Source of the DNA: Roridomyces roridus | Lineage: Eukaryota > Basidiomycota > Agaricomycetes > Agaricales > Mycenaceae | DNA: 64,000 nucleotides | Direction: 5' to 3' | NCBI GenBank assembly: GCA_029378245.1 | Contig: JARKIF010000035.1 | Location: forward strand, 1 to 64,000 | In this document: positions 31,209 through 43,162 of the stretch, one piece after another | Position numbering within the stretch: position 1 is the stretch's first letter | Layout of the letters: each line of letters starts with the position of its first letter | Program-made: the position numbers and the translations under genes | The notes under the pieces: model-generated | Databases searched by the model: none | What the model was told of the DNA's origin: nothing | Seen by the model: only the letters and a program-made list of their open reading frames with translations

Positions 31209-33055
31209 ATGCATCGCCGTACACGCAGTGGTGCCATCTTTTCCGTCTGGACGTACCAGCCTCGCCCCACTACTCTCGTCGAAACCGGCATCTCATTTGC
31301 ACCCTACCTGCAGGCCGCCATCCACGATGCAGACCGGCGCGCAGATTCACAGGAGGAGGGAGAGGGTCTGTATGGCGACGAGCGTGACCAAGAGTGGGAG
31401 GACTGCGTGGAGGTATCGTCCTGTCCCCCTTCTCCTTTGACCGACATGTCCTCCGCCGAGCCCTCGCGAGCATGCTCCCCAATCCCATGGGCACCAGCGC
31501 CCTCAGCTCCACCCTCATTTGCGTCTACATCTACGTCGACCTCTGCACCTCCCCTTGCACTGCCTGAGTCCTCACTTGGACCCTCATCGCCGCATTGTGA
31601 CGTGGCATCCTCACTGCCAAGTCCGCCCGCTCCCTCGGCTCATTCACTCCTTGCCTTGGACGCACCATCATCCCTCCCCCCTCCCCCACTCCCCAACACC
31701 GCCTCCGACACTCTTGCCACTGCCGCCAGCGGTATTGAGCGGAAACGTCGTAATGCCGCAGCGGACAAACGTCGGACGCGTAAACGCGCAGTCAAGGCTG
31801 AAATGCGCGATCCGTTCACGGCCAAACTGGACCCCCAGTTCAGCCAGGATTATTGCTCGCTCCGCAAGGAGGAGGTGCCCTTCCGCGCATCTGACTTTCC
31901 GCACTCCAACGGCGCATGGATTGGGCTTCGAGATAAAGGTGACGCGGGTGGGACTGGCGCGAAGCGGAAGGGGAAGGGCAAGAGTCGCAAGTCGGGGGCT
32001 AGGCCCAGGTGGAAATACTTCACTGTGGAGGAGCTCAACAGGCGCGGATTTCGTCGGATTGCCTGGGATGGCCGGTACGTCGAAAACCCACCCATACCTT
32101 GTATATCGTGCTCACCCTTTTGCAGAGATCCACTTCTCATCGTTGACCAAGATGGACGAATCATTGCCGTCTTTGTTGGCAAGCCCGACGACCCCGACTG
32201 GGATGAGAACGTCATCCCCGGTGTTGCTGCTGCGATGGAGGAAGCGTTGAGGGACGGTGTTGACGACGGGGTCTTCAGCGCCGAGAACCTCACCCATCGC
32301 CGGGGTAACTTCTACACTCTCACTTCTGGAGTGTCCTTCGGCGGCGGTCAGAAGGTTGTAACCCCGTAGCTTTTCCATCAATAAAGACGTTCTTATCCTT
32401 CATCCAGAAACCGGGAAATCTATTGAACTCAAGGCAACGCCGTCGTCTTCTTCGTAGACTACTTAGAAATAAGTACATCAAACGCATTGCAGGCTTCCAG
32501 TCCAGTACGTATACCCCTCTCTGTATTTTCCCGAGGATCTCATGATCTGTAGGCGCATATGCATATTGGGCACCCAAGCTTTATGCCGAATATGTCCGCG
32601 ATTTGAAGGCCCTGTTTGCGCACCATGACGGGCTCCAGCACAACTTCAATAACTCGATTTTTCCGGCGGTGACATTCAACTGCTCCTCCAACGCCGTCTC
32701 CTTCGAACACACTGACTACCAGAACAACCCTGGTGGTTGGTGCGCCATCACGTCGGCCGGCTCCTTTGACCCCTGCAAATCGGCTTTGTTCTACATGAAA
32801 CAGATCAAGCTCATGGTCGAGTTTCCATCCGGATCGACCGTGTGCATTCCGTCCGGAACCATCAGCCACGGCAACACACCTCTTTCCCTGGGTGAGACTC
32901 GGTATTCAATGACCCAGTACGCCGCGGGAGGGCTATTTCGATATGTGAAGTATGGCTTCAAGACGGCGAAGCAGCTGATGGCCGCCAAGGGTGGTAAGGC
33001 ATTGCGGGAGTCATACGACGGGGGTTCCGGGTTCTCGGTGGGAGTGCGCACTTGA
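31209..33055 (+). CDS. TET/JBP-family 2-oxoglutarate/Fe(II) dioxygenase, KDZ passenger
   Basis: Exons 31209-32074, 32126-32354, 32408-32504 and 32553-33055 join in frame to about 564 aa; introns are 48-53 nt. The first ~190 residues are Ser/Pro-rich, then basic (ERKRRNAAADKRRTRKR). The catalytic double-stranded beta-helix is in the last 170 residues: HxD in FEHTDYQNNPGGWCAITS, a distal histidine in PSGTISHGNTPL, and the 2-oxoglutarate-binding arginine in ETRYSMTQYAAGGLFRYV. The Fe(II) triad (H, D, H) and the Arg are all present, so it looks active. The family oxidises 5-methylcytosine (TET) or thymine (JBP); in mushrooms it is amplified with KDZ transposons. An in-frame reading through the first intron is possible but adds unrelated residues. 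The start is the first ATG of the frame and less certain. Confidence 0.85.
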
Positions 33056-33784
33056 TTTATTTTCCAAAGCGGATGAGATTGCCGCTGACAGGGACTCTGT
33101 ATCTGACAGCTCCGTCCCTGCCCCGCGTAGTTTATCTTTTTAACGATTTTTTTTTGTTGGACATGCAATTTTCATGTTTCTTGATCGAGATCTGAGCAAC
33201 ACAATGAATCCTTTGAATTCTCAAGTACTACAGTGCAGACCGGATATAGGAGCAAATAGGATTGGTATAGTGCGAAAAAGGCAATTCGTGATGGGCTGTG
33301 CTCAGTCAACAAAGACGACGACGACCAACGCTCTTCGGAGCACAATTCTTGAACGCTGCTACAGTGCTACTCATTTTGCCACCTTGGTCCTTGTTTCCAC
33401 CATTGAGCCTCGGTCTCGTCTTCCCTCAGTTTGGAATGTAAAGTGTCTGCAAACACTTGGTTGTTGGCAACCAGTATCATATGAGATGAAGGATTGGCTG
33501 CAGTTCTCGGTAAGAAATCTTCTACCAGTGTAGAGATATTATGGGTGCTCACTGGGAGACAGGTTTAACCTGGATGTCGGCGTCAATGTAGTGAGGAGGC
33601 TCGCCAGTGTCGCCACGGCGGGGATCCACCGCGTGTCTAGCTTCTTGCATGTTGGGTGGCCAGGTGGATGGATGATTGCAGGCAGATGGGATAGACTCAA
33701 GAGTCAAGGTGTGTTTTCCAAGCAAGCGAGCACGTTTCAAATATGTATTGATTTCTCGGAAGGTTTTTTTTTCGATTTGCCACC

Positions 33785-36700
33785 ATGCCACCCAAGAGAA
33801 ACAAAGACGTCTCGTTCATTCTCGACAGCGACAGTGACAGCGATGCTCCCCCTCAGAAGATTCAACTCGTTCCTGAGCGGCACATTCACTCAAACGAGGA
33901 CGGTCACCGGCTGCACAGATACACCATGGTGAAAGGTGTCGCATCGCCCGTCAAGGCGTCCACATCCACCCCAACACTACTTCCCGACTTACCGCCCTCA
34001 TCGCCTTCTGCTCCTCACGCTGGCCCGTCGCATTTTTGGCCCGAGGGAAATCCGCTTGGTGACGACGAGGGTGTACCCGTATACGATGGATTGGAAGAAG
34101 CACGGGATCCGGAGGCACATGGGCCGATTCACAAGGAAGGAAGAGCCTTGCGAGGCTCGGTGTGTGACATCCACTTGACTTTTTGATTTGAATTCTAACG
34201 GTTGGTAGGATGATCCGCTGGGTATGTGGGTTCGCAAGAAGAAACCCCAGCTGTACCTCGATCAACTGGTGCTGCTCGAGGGCCGAGGTGACTACTACGA
34301 GTACAATGAGTGCATACATTGTGGCGTCGCAGACCCACGCTATCGCTGCACTGAATGCTTCACCGACGATTTGTATTGCAAGCAATGTATTGTCGAGACC
34401 CATCAGAATGTGCCCCTGCATAAAGTCGAGGTGCAGATGCTGAAATCTCGCTAGAGTATCCAAACTGATACATATACAGATGTGGAATGGCGATGGGTTC
34501 TTTGAGCAGACCACACTCAAGGTGCTTGGTCTCCGGATACAGCTCGGGCATGGCCTGCGCAGCAAAGGCCGCCGTGGAATCTGTATCAACCCAGCTCCAG
34601 CAGTCGATGACGACTTCGTGGTCATTGGCCAGAACGGCATCCACGAGGTTGGGCTCGACTTTTGTAACTGCGAGACAGCTCAGCCGCACGACATCCAGCT
34701 GCTGCGGGCACGCTGGTATCCCGCAACTGGGAAGAGTCCCCGAACGGCCATCACATTCGGGGCTCTCCGCTTCTACCATCTTCTAGCCTTGGAGGCGTAC
34801 TGCTCGGGGGCGGAATTTTATAATTGCCTCGCGCGCTTGACGGACAATTCGGGCACAAGACCAGTGCGGGTGAGAGTTTCAATCCCTCCAGACACACATA
34901 CATTCCTCAACGAAGCTTCAGGATCGTTACGATGAATTCCTTCGGATAGCTCGCCAGTGGCGGCATATGCAGATGCTAAAGCGTGGCGGTCGCGGTCATG
35001 TGGGCTCTGGTGTGGATGGAACGAAACCGGGTGAGCTCGCTTTGCTTTGCCCAGCATGCCCCCAGCCAGAGAAGAACCTACCTTCGGACTACAAGAATGC
35101 GCCGTCACACAAACGGTATGTACCCGAGCTCTCTCACATGTGCTTCTCTGATTTACATGCCGACCAGATTCCTCTATGCCTTATTTCTTGCCCTCGACGC
35201 CAATTTCCGTATGCGAAGACAGAAAGTATCGAGCGAGGAGAAGGATCCGTCCCTAGGGGACGGGTGGTCGTTCTTCGGAGCTATCGCACCGTACTACAAG
35301 TACCTGGCCGACAATTGGAGCCAGAAGCAGGAGGTATGGTACTCTTCCCCTCCGATTGACTCCGAGCTGACACCTTTCATCAAGCGAAGCACTTGCGTGG
35401 CCCATGATGCGGTAGACAAGCCTGGCCGCGAGTCTCGAGGCACGGCATCATCAGGAATTGCCACCGTGGACTGCGCTCGCCACAACATGAAGCGCCCCAA
35501 TGCTGTTGGAGATCTGCAGCTCGGCGAGCGGTACATTTTTCTTTTGAGACAAATGATCCCACTTTGACAGTTTACTAGGTACATTAATATGGATTACATC
35601 TTCTTCATGGGTCTGGCCGGCAGCGAGGTCGCCGAGTTGTACGTGTCGTACGATATTGCATGCCAATGGCACAAAAACATCTGGGAACGCATGAAGACAT
35701 TCGACCAGGGTGTACGCTTCCGCAACGGCCAGAAATATTGTGTCTTCCTCATCCCTAAATTCCACCTACCGGCCCACATTGAAGCCTGCAACATCATGTT
35801 TTCTTTCCACCTGACTCGGTTTGTTGGTATGACAGATGGCGAGGCCCCGGAGCGTGGATGGGCCAGCCTCAATCCGCTAGCTACAAGCACGGCGGAGATG
35901 GGGCCTGGGATGAGGCGGGACACAATCAATGATGCCTTCAATGACATGAACCACAAGAAGATCATTGGGCTAGGTAAATATGTCATTTCATATGGCCGCA
36001 CTAGCACTCACGGGACAATAGGTGCATGGGCTACTCGGTGCATCCGGGACTGCGTGCCGGAGATGATAGTGTGCAGCCTTGAGTTGGAAGAGCTTGAGGA
36101 TTCAATCCGCAGCTTGGACGCCGAGAGCGTACTGGACGAGTGGAGGGAGGAGGTCGAGGCTTGGGAGGAGGATGCTGCGAACCCGAACCCGTTTGCTTCA
36201 AGGGCGAAGCAGCAGACGGTGATGGATGTGCGGAAGGAACTGGCAGAGGAGGCGGAGGCGGACATGAATAACAATCTGGAGGAGGGATTGTTAGTTTCGG
36301 AGGAGATGCATCCGTCGGAGATGATTGGGATGGGCGTGCAGCTAGAGGAGCTCCAGTAAGTGTCTTACTGCATATGATCCTCGAGTGTGCTTACGCGAGC
36401 TGCAGACGTTCTTTGGCATTCGATATGGCCGGCGTCGGTAACCACCCAACACCAACACAACGCACCAACATGCATGAGTGGTCTAACAAGCTTCGGCGGA
36501 AGCTCCTCACCTGGATGGATGTCCAAGTCACTCACATCCCACACGTGGCTCTACTTCGCGCCGAGGAGGATCGTGCGCGGGCCAAGATATCAGCCACGCA
36601 ACCGCAACCCGGGGTCTCTGTCCAACACCTTGCTCTATGGCTGCCGTCAAGCATCAAGGGCCGTGCGGAATGTGACCGAGAGCTGTACGAGTGCGAGCTC

Positions 36701-37627
36701 CGCTTGCGGGTTGCACAAGCAGAGGAGGCGTTGGAGGAGATACGTCACCAGCTGCTTGTGCGGACCCATTTGTACAAGTACAAGGATCGCTTTGCCCGGG
36801 GCGTGAAGGCAAATACGCGGTGCCAGACAAAGATAGCTGCCGTTGAGGCTCGCATTCGACGGTCCACCGAATGTTATCGTGCCGCACGCAAGGCGCTTGT
36901 GGGGCTGGGGCACTACTTGAAGGACAGCAGCTGGGAGCATACAATCCGGCCTTTAGCGGATAACGACGTGCGTGGAATGCCGCGAGCATTGTTCCAGGAC
37001 GCGGAGCGCAAGAAACAGCTGATGAAGAAGGGACCGCAGGCGCGCCAGCGAGCGGCACAGATGCGGAAGGAGGCAAAGACGGCGATGTCCTGGATCTGGA
37101 GAGCGCCGGGTGCGGAGCAAGACGAGGAGGGGAACGAGACGGCGCTAAATGAAGGTATATTTCCGTTGCTTCATGTCTCTGTGCATACCTCTCACCACGA
37201 CTTCCCTACAGCGTTGCGACTGGATTGGCTGAAGACACGAGCGAAATTCCTTCGTCGTGTGGAAGAGGTTGATCTGCTGGAAGAAGAGATGCGTCGCATC
37301 CCGGCCTTCCTTCGTTTTCAAGCTTCACAGTGGCTGAAGAATGCCGGAATCCGTCCAGCAGCTCCCCTCAACGACAACGATCGCGACACTTTCACAGCTT
37401 ATGCACCGGAGCACAAAGCCTACCAGGAGGGCAATATTGCATATGCCCGTCGGCAGGCTGCGCGCCTCCATCAGCTCGCGCAGCGTTTCGAGGAGCAGTG
37501 GAAGGATATCCCCGACTTCATCAGCATGGGCAGAATGGCTCTGGGGGTTGTCGAGGAGGAAGATGCGGAACTGGTAGCTGTCGAAGGGGACGTGGCACCC
37601 CCGGATGAGCTTCCTGTGCCACTGTAA
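33785..37627 (+). CDS. KDZ transposase with CxC2-like cysteine cluster
   Basis: Ten exons (33785-34159, 34209-34430, 34480-34869, 34922-35115, 35168-35333, 35385-35530, 35579-35973, 36022-36355, 36406-37154, 37212-37627) join in frame to 1,128 aa with no stop. The N-terminus is acidic/Ser-rich (SFILDSDSDSD). The cysteine cluster is ECIHCGVADPRYRCTECFTD then YCKQCIVETHQNVPLH. The KDZ core follows: LFLALDANFRMRRQ, DPSLGDGWSFFGAIAPYYKY, VDCARHNMKRP, YVSYDIACQWHKNIWERM, FLIPKFHLPAHIEAC, and GEAPERGWASLNPLATSTAEMGPGMRRDT. Aspartates/glutamate in ALDAN, YDIAC and PERGW fit the proposed acidic catalytic set. The last third is helical and basic. It is flanked by TIRs inside the 28.4-38.0 kb element. 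Intact, so possibly active. Confidence 0.9.
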
Positions 37628-37867
37628 CAGACCCCGACTACCCTGTAGCTGCGATATACGAGTAGATTACCTGGATCATTTTGGTATTCCAAATTGGGTA
37701 ACATCAGAGTGCAAACAAAGACAAAATTGTGGTCGCTGTCTCCCACATCGAGCTCAGTCCCTTGGCTATTGTTTCCCAAAAAGGCATCCACTCTGAGGCG
37801 ATGCATCGCAAGCTCCTTGACCGTCGACAACGCCAGGGCCAGCGTGCTGAGGCCCCTGGACGCTGTG

Positions 37868-37981
37868 CCTCCGAAAAAGGAAACTACTCTAAGGCGATGC
37901 ATCGCGAGCTATTCTAATTAGAGCAAACGATGCATCGCGCATCCGACTCTAGTTAGAGCCCGCGATGCATCACTCCCCCAG
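37868..37981. repeat. KDZ right TIR
   Basis: Carries GATGCATC at 37896, 37929 and 37964 and ends CCCCCAG. It is an inverted match of the reconstituted left TIR. A further GATGCATC is at 37800. Confidence 0.8.
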
Positions 37982-38024
37982 CATCTGGTGATATTCCGAG
38001 TCCTCGAGCTTGAGCCCTTCGCAG

Positions 38025-39989
38025 CTTCCAGATACCGACCCCAGCACAGCCAACGTCGCATCCACTATCGTTCGTGACTTGGAAGCTCTCCAAGACTGTC
38101 TGACCATAGACGCGTATAAAATCTGCGGCGAGACGGGGAAGGAGCTGCGCGATGCCTGCTCCCAACTAGAGCTGTATGCATACTCCAGTTCCAGTCATTC
38201 GTGTATTGAACCGTCAATAGATCCCTTGCAGGCTGTCTCAACAAATGCTTGGTGCTACAGACAGGAATTGACAGTACACTACAACGATTCGTGAATCTTT
38301 TGCGCTGGAAAACTTCAGCGGACATGCTGAAAAGCCTACAACTCGTTCAATTTGCTGTGGCGGATCTCAAAGGGCGGTTTTCTGTGAGCCATGGCCATTT
38401 CTGTCTTTCTCGTGTTCATCGTTATAGCTCAAAGGTCTCGTCCGTATCGAACTTGCCGTGACTCGGGCTACTGCCTTGAACGAGCAGTTTCGTGAAGAAA
38501 TGAATCAGCGGCTAGACTTCCTCGAAGGGTATTTGACACTGCGAATAGCCAAGGGAATCCCTCGAATGTCCGGGACCACGATAAAATCTTCTTTGGAGAG
38601 GGCCTCCGCAGTGCGTTGATCCCTTGCCAAATCTTGCGCTTAACCATAATTTCTTGAGAGGATCTGGAACGGTCAACGTCGGCGACGGGAACCCAATACA
38701 TGCGCCTCAAGATCCAAGCACTACAGGATGCACTTCGATTGTTGCCGCCAAATACTAGTGCGGAAACAACTGGCACGTGGGCTATGAGCGACACCACCCA
38801 CCAGTACGCCGTGGACAATCCCGTAATCCAGATCGAGGACATCATTCTGCGAACCGTCACCCTCATCCGTGCTTTGCGTTCTCCGGCGAAGATTTCTTTT
38901 CTGGGAATCACTGGCGGGCTGGAAGATCTGTGCAAACAGATGCTCGACCTCGGGATGTACGAAGACTCGCGTCAAACATACTCCCAAATTATCCGCATGT
39001 ACCGCGCAGTCCTCCAAAAACAGGATCCGCCCTCGGAAATTGACGCATGTCTTGCGCGAGCAATCATCGGTCTCTGTGCTGCTCTCAGTCGCTTGGGGCA
39101 TACAAATGATGCTTTGAAGCACATACAAGGCGCGGTGGAAATTTTGCGTGATTTGTTCCATCACGACACTGCGTACAAGGCCGGGCTCAGTGCTGCTCTC
39201 AACAATATGGCGAATTACAGCCGTGATGCAGATAACCACTCCCTGGCGTTGTGCACCATAAAAGAGGCGATCAGTCTCCGCGAGGAGCTGGTGCTCAGCA
39301 GGCCGGAGCTCTACAAGGCTGACCTTGCCGCGTCGCTAGTGAACGGCTCTGCATGCTACGGCAAGCTACCGTATTTACACGAACGGGCGCTGGAGATGGC
39401 CACACGCGCCCTCGGTATCGCAGAAGAGCTGGCACAAGAAAATCCGGGCAGATTTTCGGCTCTTCTTGGTGCGGCGCTACACAATCGTGCAAACCGACGT
39501 CTGGCCCGATGGCAGCACCCCGCGGCATACAAGGACATAAAGAGGGCCGTCGATATTCGCAGGACGTTGGCGCAATTATGCCCTGATGTCTACAGAGGAG
39601 GACTCATCCGCTCGTTGACAATCGCCAAGTTCTTGGCGAGGCAATGTCAAGATGGCGATGCAGAAGTGGCTTTCCGAGGTGACCTAGAATTTTTGTGCAA
39701 GCTCGGCGGTCCGGATTATAAGGACATCGCCGTCAACGCTGCACCACAGTCGTATCCTCAGATGGTCGGACGCTCCAGAACCAAGATTCGATATCATGGT
39801 ACTGGAAATGTGCCGTCGCCCTTCATGTTGGCGACTGCTACGACTTGCATTGATCAGATTATGTCCGCGCGTTATATCGACAAGCACCGAGACGAAACAG
39901 GAACTGTGGCCCTTACCTGCCCGGATCACGAGCTTGAACCGTCTACCGACGAGCTTGAACAATTGACCGCAGCTGATAAGAGCTGGTGA
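38025..39989 (+). CDS. TPR-repeat protein, downstream exons of the KDZ-interrupted gene
   Basis: Exon 2 starts at 38025 (LPDTDPSTANVASTIVRDLE, then ALQDCLTIDAYKICGETGKE) and pairs in phase with the exon at 28297. Further helical segments are FVNLLRWKTSADMLKSLQLV (about 38,285-38,385) and, after an intron ending TTATAG near 38,428, LKGLVRIELAVTRATALNEQ. Exon structure between 38,175 and 38,700 is not fully resolved; one junction keeps frame only with acceptor TTGACAG near 38,270. From 38700 a long open frame (430 aa) has tetratricopeptide-like repeats at about residues 90-300: ALKHIQGAVEILRDLFHHDT, ALCTIKEAISLREELVLSRP, ALEMATRALGIAEELAQENP and AYKDIKRAVDIRRTLAQLCP. TPR arrays bind partner proteins; a helical N-domain plus TPR layout is common in mushroom STAND-like proteins. 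No NACHT or NB-ARC P-loop is seen. Confidence 0.6.
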
Positions 39990-40559
39990 GCATCGCACCA
40001 GAGCCCACTAGAACGAGGTTAGCACTGCTACTAATCCAGCTATTCGGTGCTCTCGTTTGGCTCTCGTCGCCATGTAGATCATCGGCACAGATCAGAATGT
40101 TACGAAAAATGAATAAATTGGTGTCCGCCGTCAACTAGACGATAAATACAAGCTCGGTAATGCAAACTCGGTGGCCTGGTGCCAAGTACTTTAGGAACGA
40201 AGTAATAAAGCAAGGGAATAAAGGAAGGGTGCGGAGGGGACAGTTTGAATTGGATATCTTGATAACAGGAATGAAGTGAAGGCCTTGACGAGACTTGAAG
40301 CTTGTCACTCTTTCACTGATGAAAGGCTAGCATGGAATTTATGTGAGAGAAAGAGAGAGAAAATTGTCGGCCTGGTTCTCGCTGGAGGTCTTGCCATGCT
40401 AGCACTGCCGGTCATGTCCGGCCGTCACGCGGCGGTCTCACGCGCTGAAGTTGTGGTTCTGTCTAAGTGGGGTGAATCTTGTGATCGCGTTGCTTATCCC
40501 TATTGACGCGTTGTTTTCGCTAGCTGACCATCAATTTACATCTCTGCTTCGACCGCAAC
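39990..40559. other. Intergenic, nothing supported
   Basis: Short ORFs only; includes the 5' flank of the kinase gene. Confidence 0.5.
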
Positions 40560-42666
40560 ATGCATCTCAACATCAACCCATATCTCTTCACGCAACTCCT
40601 CGGCCGCGTTCGTTCTACCGTGCGGGAGTTCGTCGTCAGCGTCTCCACCGCTTGGCCCCAAGACGTCAAGTCCGCCATAAGGTAGATTGTCGTCGACATC
40701 CACACCAGCAGCAGCAGCGACAGGCTCACGCCCAGTGTGCACAACAGCCTTGTCAAGAGAGGCTGCGATGCACTGACCGTGTGGGCCCCGCCTATCTCTT
40801 TCGAGCCTCCGCCACTCCCTCCGCCACCACCAATCGACCCGCTCTTCAGCGCGAGCGACATGTTCCGTACGGCCACTTTCATCCCGTTCCTCGATGAAGT
40901 CGACGTTCCTTTCGACTGGCCGCTGTCGTGCCTCGCCGCATATGGTCTCCTCGGCTTCGGCATCCTCTTCCTCATCGCATTATCCGTTTGGACCGTCCAA
41001 GGATTCAGCTTCGACACCTTCATCGACCAACGATACAGCGAACAGTCTGAACCATTGCAGACGGGATTCGACACGGTCTTTTCGGTCGTCGAGCTTAGCG
41101 GTCAATGTTTCGTTTCGACATTAGAATACACCGTCCGCAACGGACGACAACTCCCTCGCCGCGTCCTCCTCTCCACCATTCGCGTCACCCGTCTTTTCCT
41201 CGAGTTTTCCATCCAAATAGGTCGCTACATCGGCGTCAAATTTATCACGGTCATCCTTCCTTCGGTTATCGACATCAGTCTACGGCTCTTCGTTTGGCTT
41301 TTCCACCGAGCCCATGAAGTATTCACCGGGACAGCCCCGCCTACCCCAGTCCTCCAGCCCGAGAAGACTGCAGATAATCCACAACCAGCGCCACCACCCA
41401 GACCACCACCACCGCCTACACCTCCTCCCGCACAATGGTATGCGCTCCTGCTCGACGGTGATACGAAAGTGGGACCGCACCAAAAGAACATCATCGAGGG
41501 CGAACGTATCGGCAAAGGCGGGTTTGCAGAAGTATTTCGGGGTCTCAATAAAGCGACCGGTGAAGCACTCGCAATCAAGCGGGTCAAGAAGAAGGCTCTT
41601 GGGGAGAAGGGGCAGCATCTCATACTGGGAGAGATCCGCGCAATGAACAGGATCCGCGACACCGAACAGGAACAGCCGTTCCCGAAGCTATTTGGCAGCT
41701 ATATGGATGAGAGCGATTATATCCTCGTCATGGTAAGGCATTCATTCACCTGCGAACCGATCTCTGATTCTCTTCAGAACCTTTTCCCTGGTACGATGGA
41801 GAGCAAGTTGCGAGCCATGGACGGGTACTTCGATCGCCCACTGGCCTACTTTTACGCGGCGCAGCTGGTGGGTTCATCATCCTTCATACATCTTTCCTCA
41901 CTCTAATTCTTCTCGCAGCTTCTCGCTATACACTCTCTACACAAGCTCGGCGTCATACACCACGACACCAAGCCAGACAACATTTTCCTCGACAGTCGGG
42001 GTGACGTCGTTCTTGCCGACTTTGGCATCGCAAAGGTTTTCGATCCCAAGGCGGAGGGCGGGGAGTTTTGGAACGGGTACAAGGAGCTCGGGGGCGATTT
42101 ATTCCCACTTCTATTGCCGATGCCAGACGACAATCCTCATCTCCTTGACGAGGTCAGGGGCACCGACTTTTATGCCGCTCCCGAGACCAGCACGCAATCC
42201 TATTCGTACGGGATCGACTACTGGTCGTGGGCTGCGACCTTCCAGTTGCTGACTGGAGTTCTCCCTTTGGCCATTGACGGGCGGACGGAAGAGTATGTGG
42301 AGCCGATGGAGGTTTCCTTGGGGTACAATCGATTCCGAAAAACCACATTGACGAATGTGGAGAACGATTTCTTCTCCAAGGTGCGTAATCGTCGCATTGC
42401 CTCTTCTTTCATCTCACCTTCTGTTCAGGCCTTCGACATGAACCCTTTCGAGCGATGGGCTACGGTGCATGAGATCAAGGTTGAGCCAATATGGCAAGGA
42501 TTGTGAGTTTATTGAATGCTTTCCTGCTTCCAATCCTGATGATGGGTGTTGCAGCGACTGGCAAGCGCTTTCCCAAGGCACGCTCTTCAACCCTCTTCAC
42601 CAACCCGTCGTGAAGACTGCTATTACTGGGGCCCGAGTCGGGCGAAAACAACGGAATGTAAACTAG
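40560..42666 (+). CDS. Membrane-linked serine/threonine protein kinase
   Basis: Six exons (40560-40681, 40724-41732, 41778-41867, 41919-42380, 42429-42502, 42555-42666) join to 622 aa; introns are 42-52 nt. The N-terminus has a Pro-rich segment, then a clear membrane helix (AAYGLLGFGILFLIALSVWT, near residue 100) and a second hydrophobic stretch (FITVILPSVIDISLRLFVWL, near 220), followed by a Pro-rich linker. The kinase domain starts near 285: P-loop GERIGKGGFAEVFRG, ATP-binding lysine in LAIKRVKKK, catalytic loop VIHHDTKPDN (HHD in place of HRD, catalytic Asp kept), LADFGIAK, and DFYAAPE in the activation segment. All key residues are present, so it should be active. I cannot assign a pathway; sensor-like or organelle-membrane kinase is inference. 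Confidence 0.85.
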
Positions 42667-42934
42667 TGTCTCGAACTGGACTCTTTATCTCTGCAGATTC
42701 CTCTCCTCTTCGACTTTATCTTTGATCTCTCTCTCCCTCTCTTAGGATACCCGAATATGTATACCCTAATATACTCTCGGTGTCTTTCTCTCTCATTTTT
42801 TCTTCTGCTCCCGTCACGAGTGCGGTATCGTCAAGCGAAAGATATCCCACGAGCTTCCAATCTACCCATCATCTACCGTCTTAATACCGGGCTACTCGTT
42901 CTTCCGTTGACTTCAAGGCCACGAACTACACTCT

Positions 42935-43030
42935 GTATTCAACGATGACAACGGCACTCGAGACCATCTTGCTCCGCCCCGAAAGCCAGCGCGGCGGTCA
43001 GCGCCGCGTGTTCCTCTTCGGTCAATTCTG
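42935..43030 (-). pseudogene. Family B exon fragment (B5)
   Basis: Minus-strand AELTEEEHAALTA resembles the third-exon block of family B (TEEERAELSAAVSAAV in B3). No other family B exon is found around it. It lies 130 bp upstream of family A copy A7. Short, so tentative. Confidence 0.35.
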
Positions 43031-43162
43031 CATGGTATCATTTCCTGAGTGTATGGACGATTGTCTTTATGCCTACGTGAAATTTGTCTACGAGACTGTT
43101 TGACGACGCAGTGCATCAACAATAAAAAACAAGGGAACTCGGATTCTTGAATAACCATCACC

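Larger units (their letters stand above)
28417..37981. mobile_element. Complete KDZ (CxC2-KDZ transposase) element with TET/JBP cargo
   Basis: Ends are CTGGGG (28417) and CCCCAG (37981). After subtracting a nested MITE, the left TIR (28417-28446 plus 29027-~29115) matches the inverted right end (~37868-37981) over about 115 bp, with three paired copies of the palindrome GATGCATC: 28427/37964, 29046/37929 and 29079/37896. CATC flanks both ends (28413-28416, 37982-37985), a candidate 4-bp target duplication. Contents: R/G-rich gene (minus), TET/JBP dioxygenase (plus), KDZ transposase (plus), all open. KDZ elements with TET/JBP genes are known from mushroom genomes (Iyer and colleagues described the association). 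Length without the MITE is about 8.98 kb. Possibly mobile. Confidence 0.85.

Noticed and set aside
31519..32250. 243-codon ORF in another frame of the TET/JBP exon
   Set aside because: It overlaps coding exon 1 and crosses its intron, His/Pro/Arg-biased; a shadow frame.
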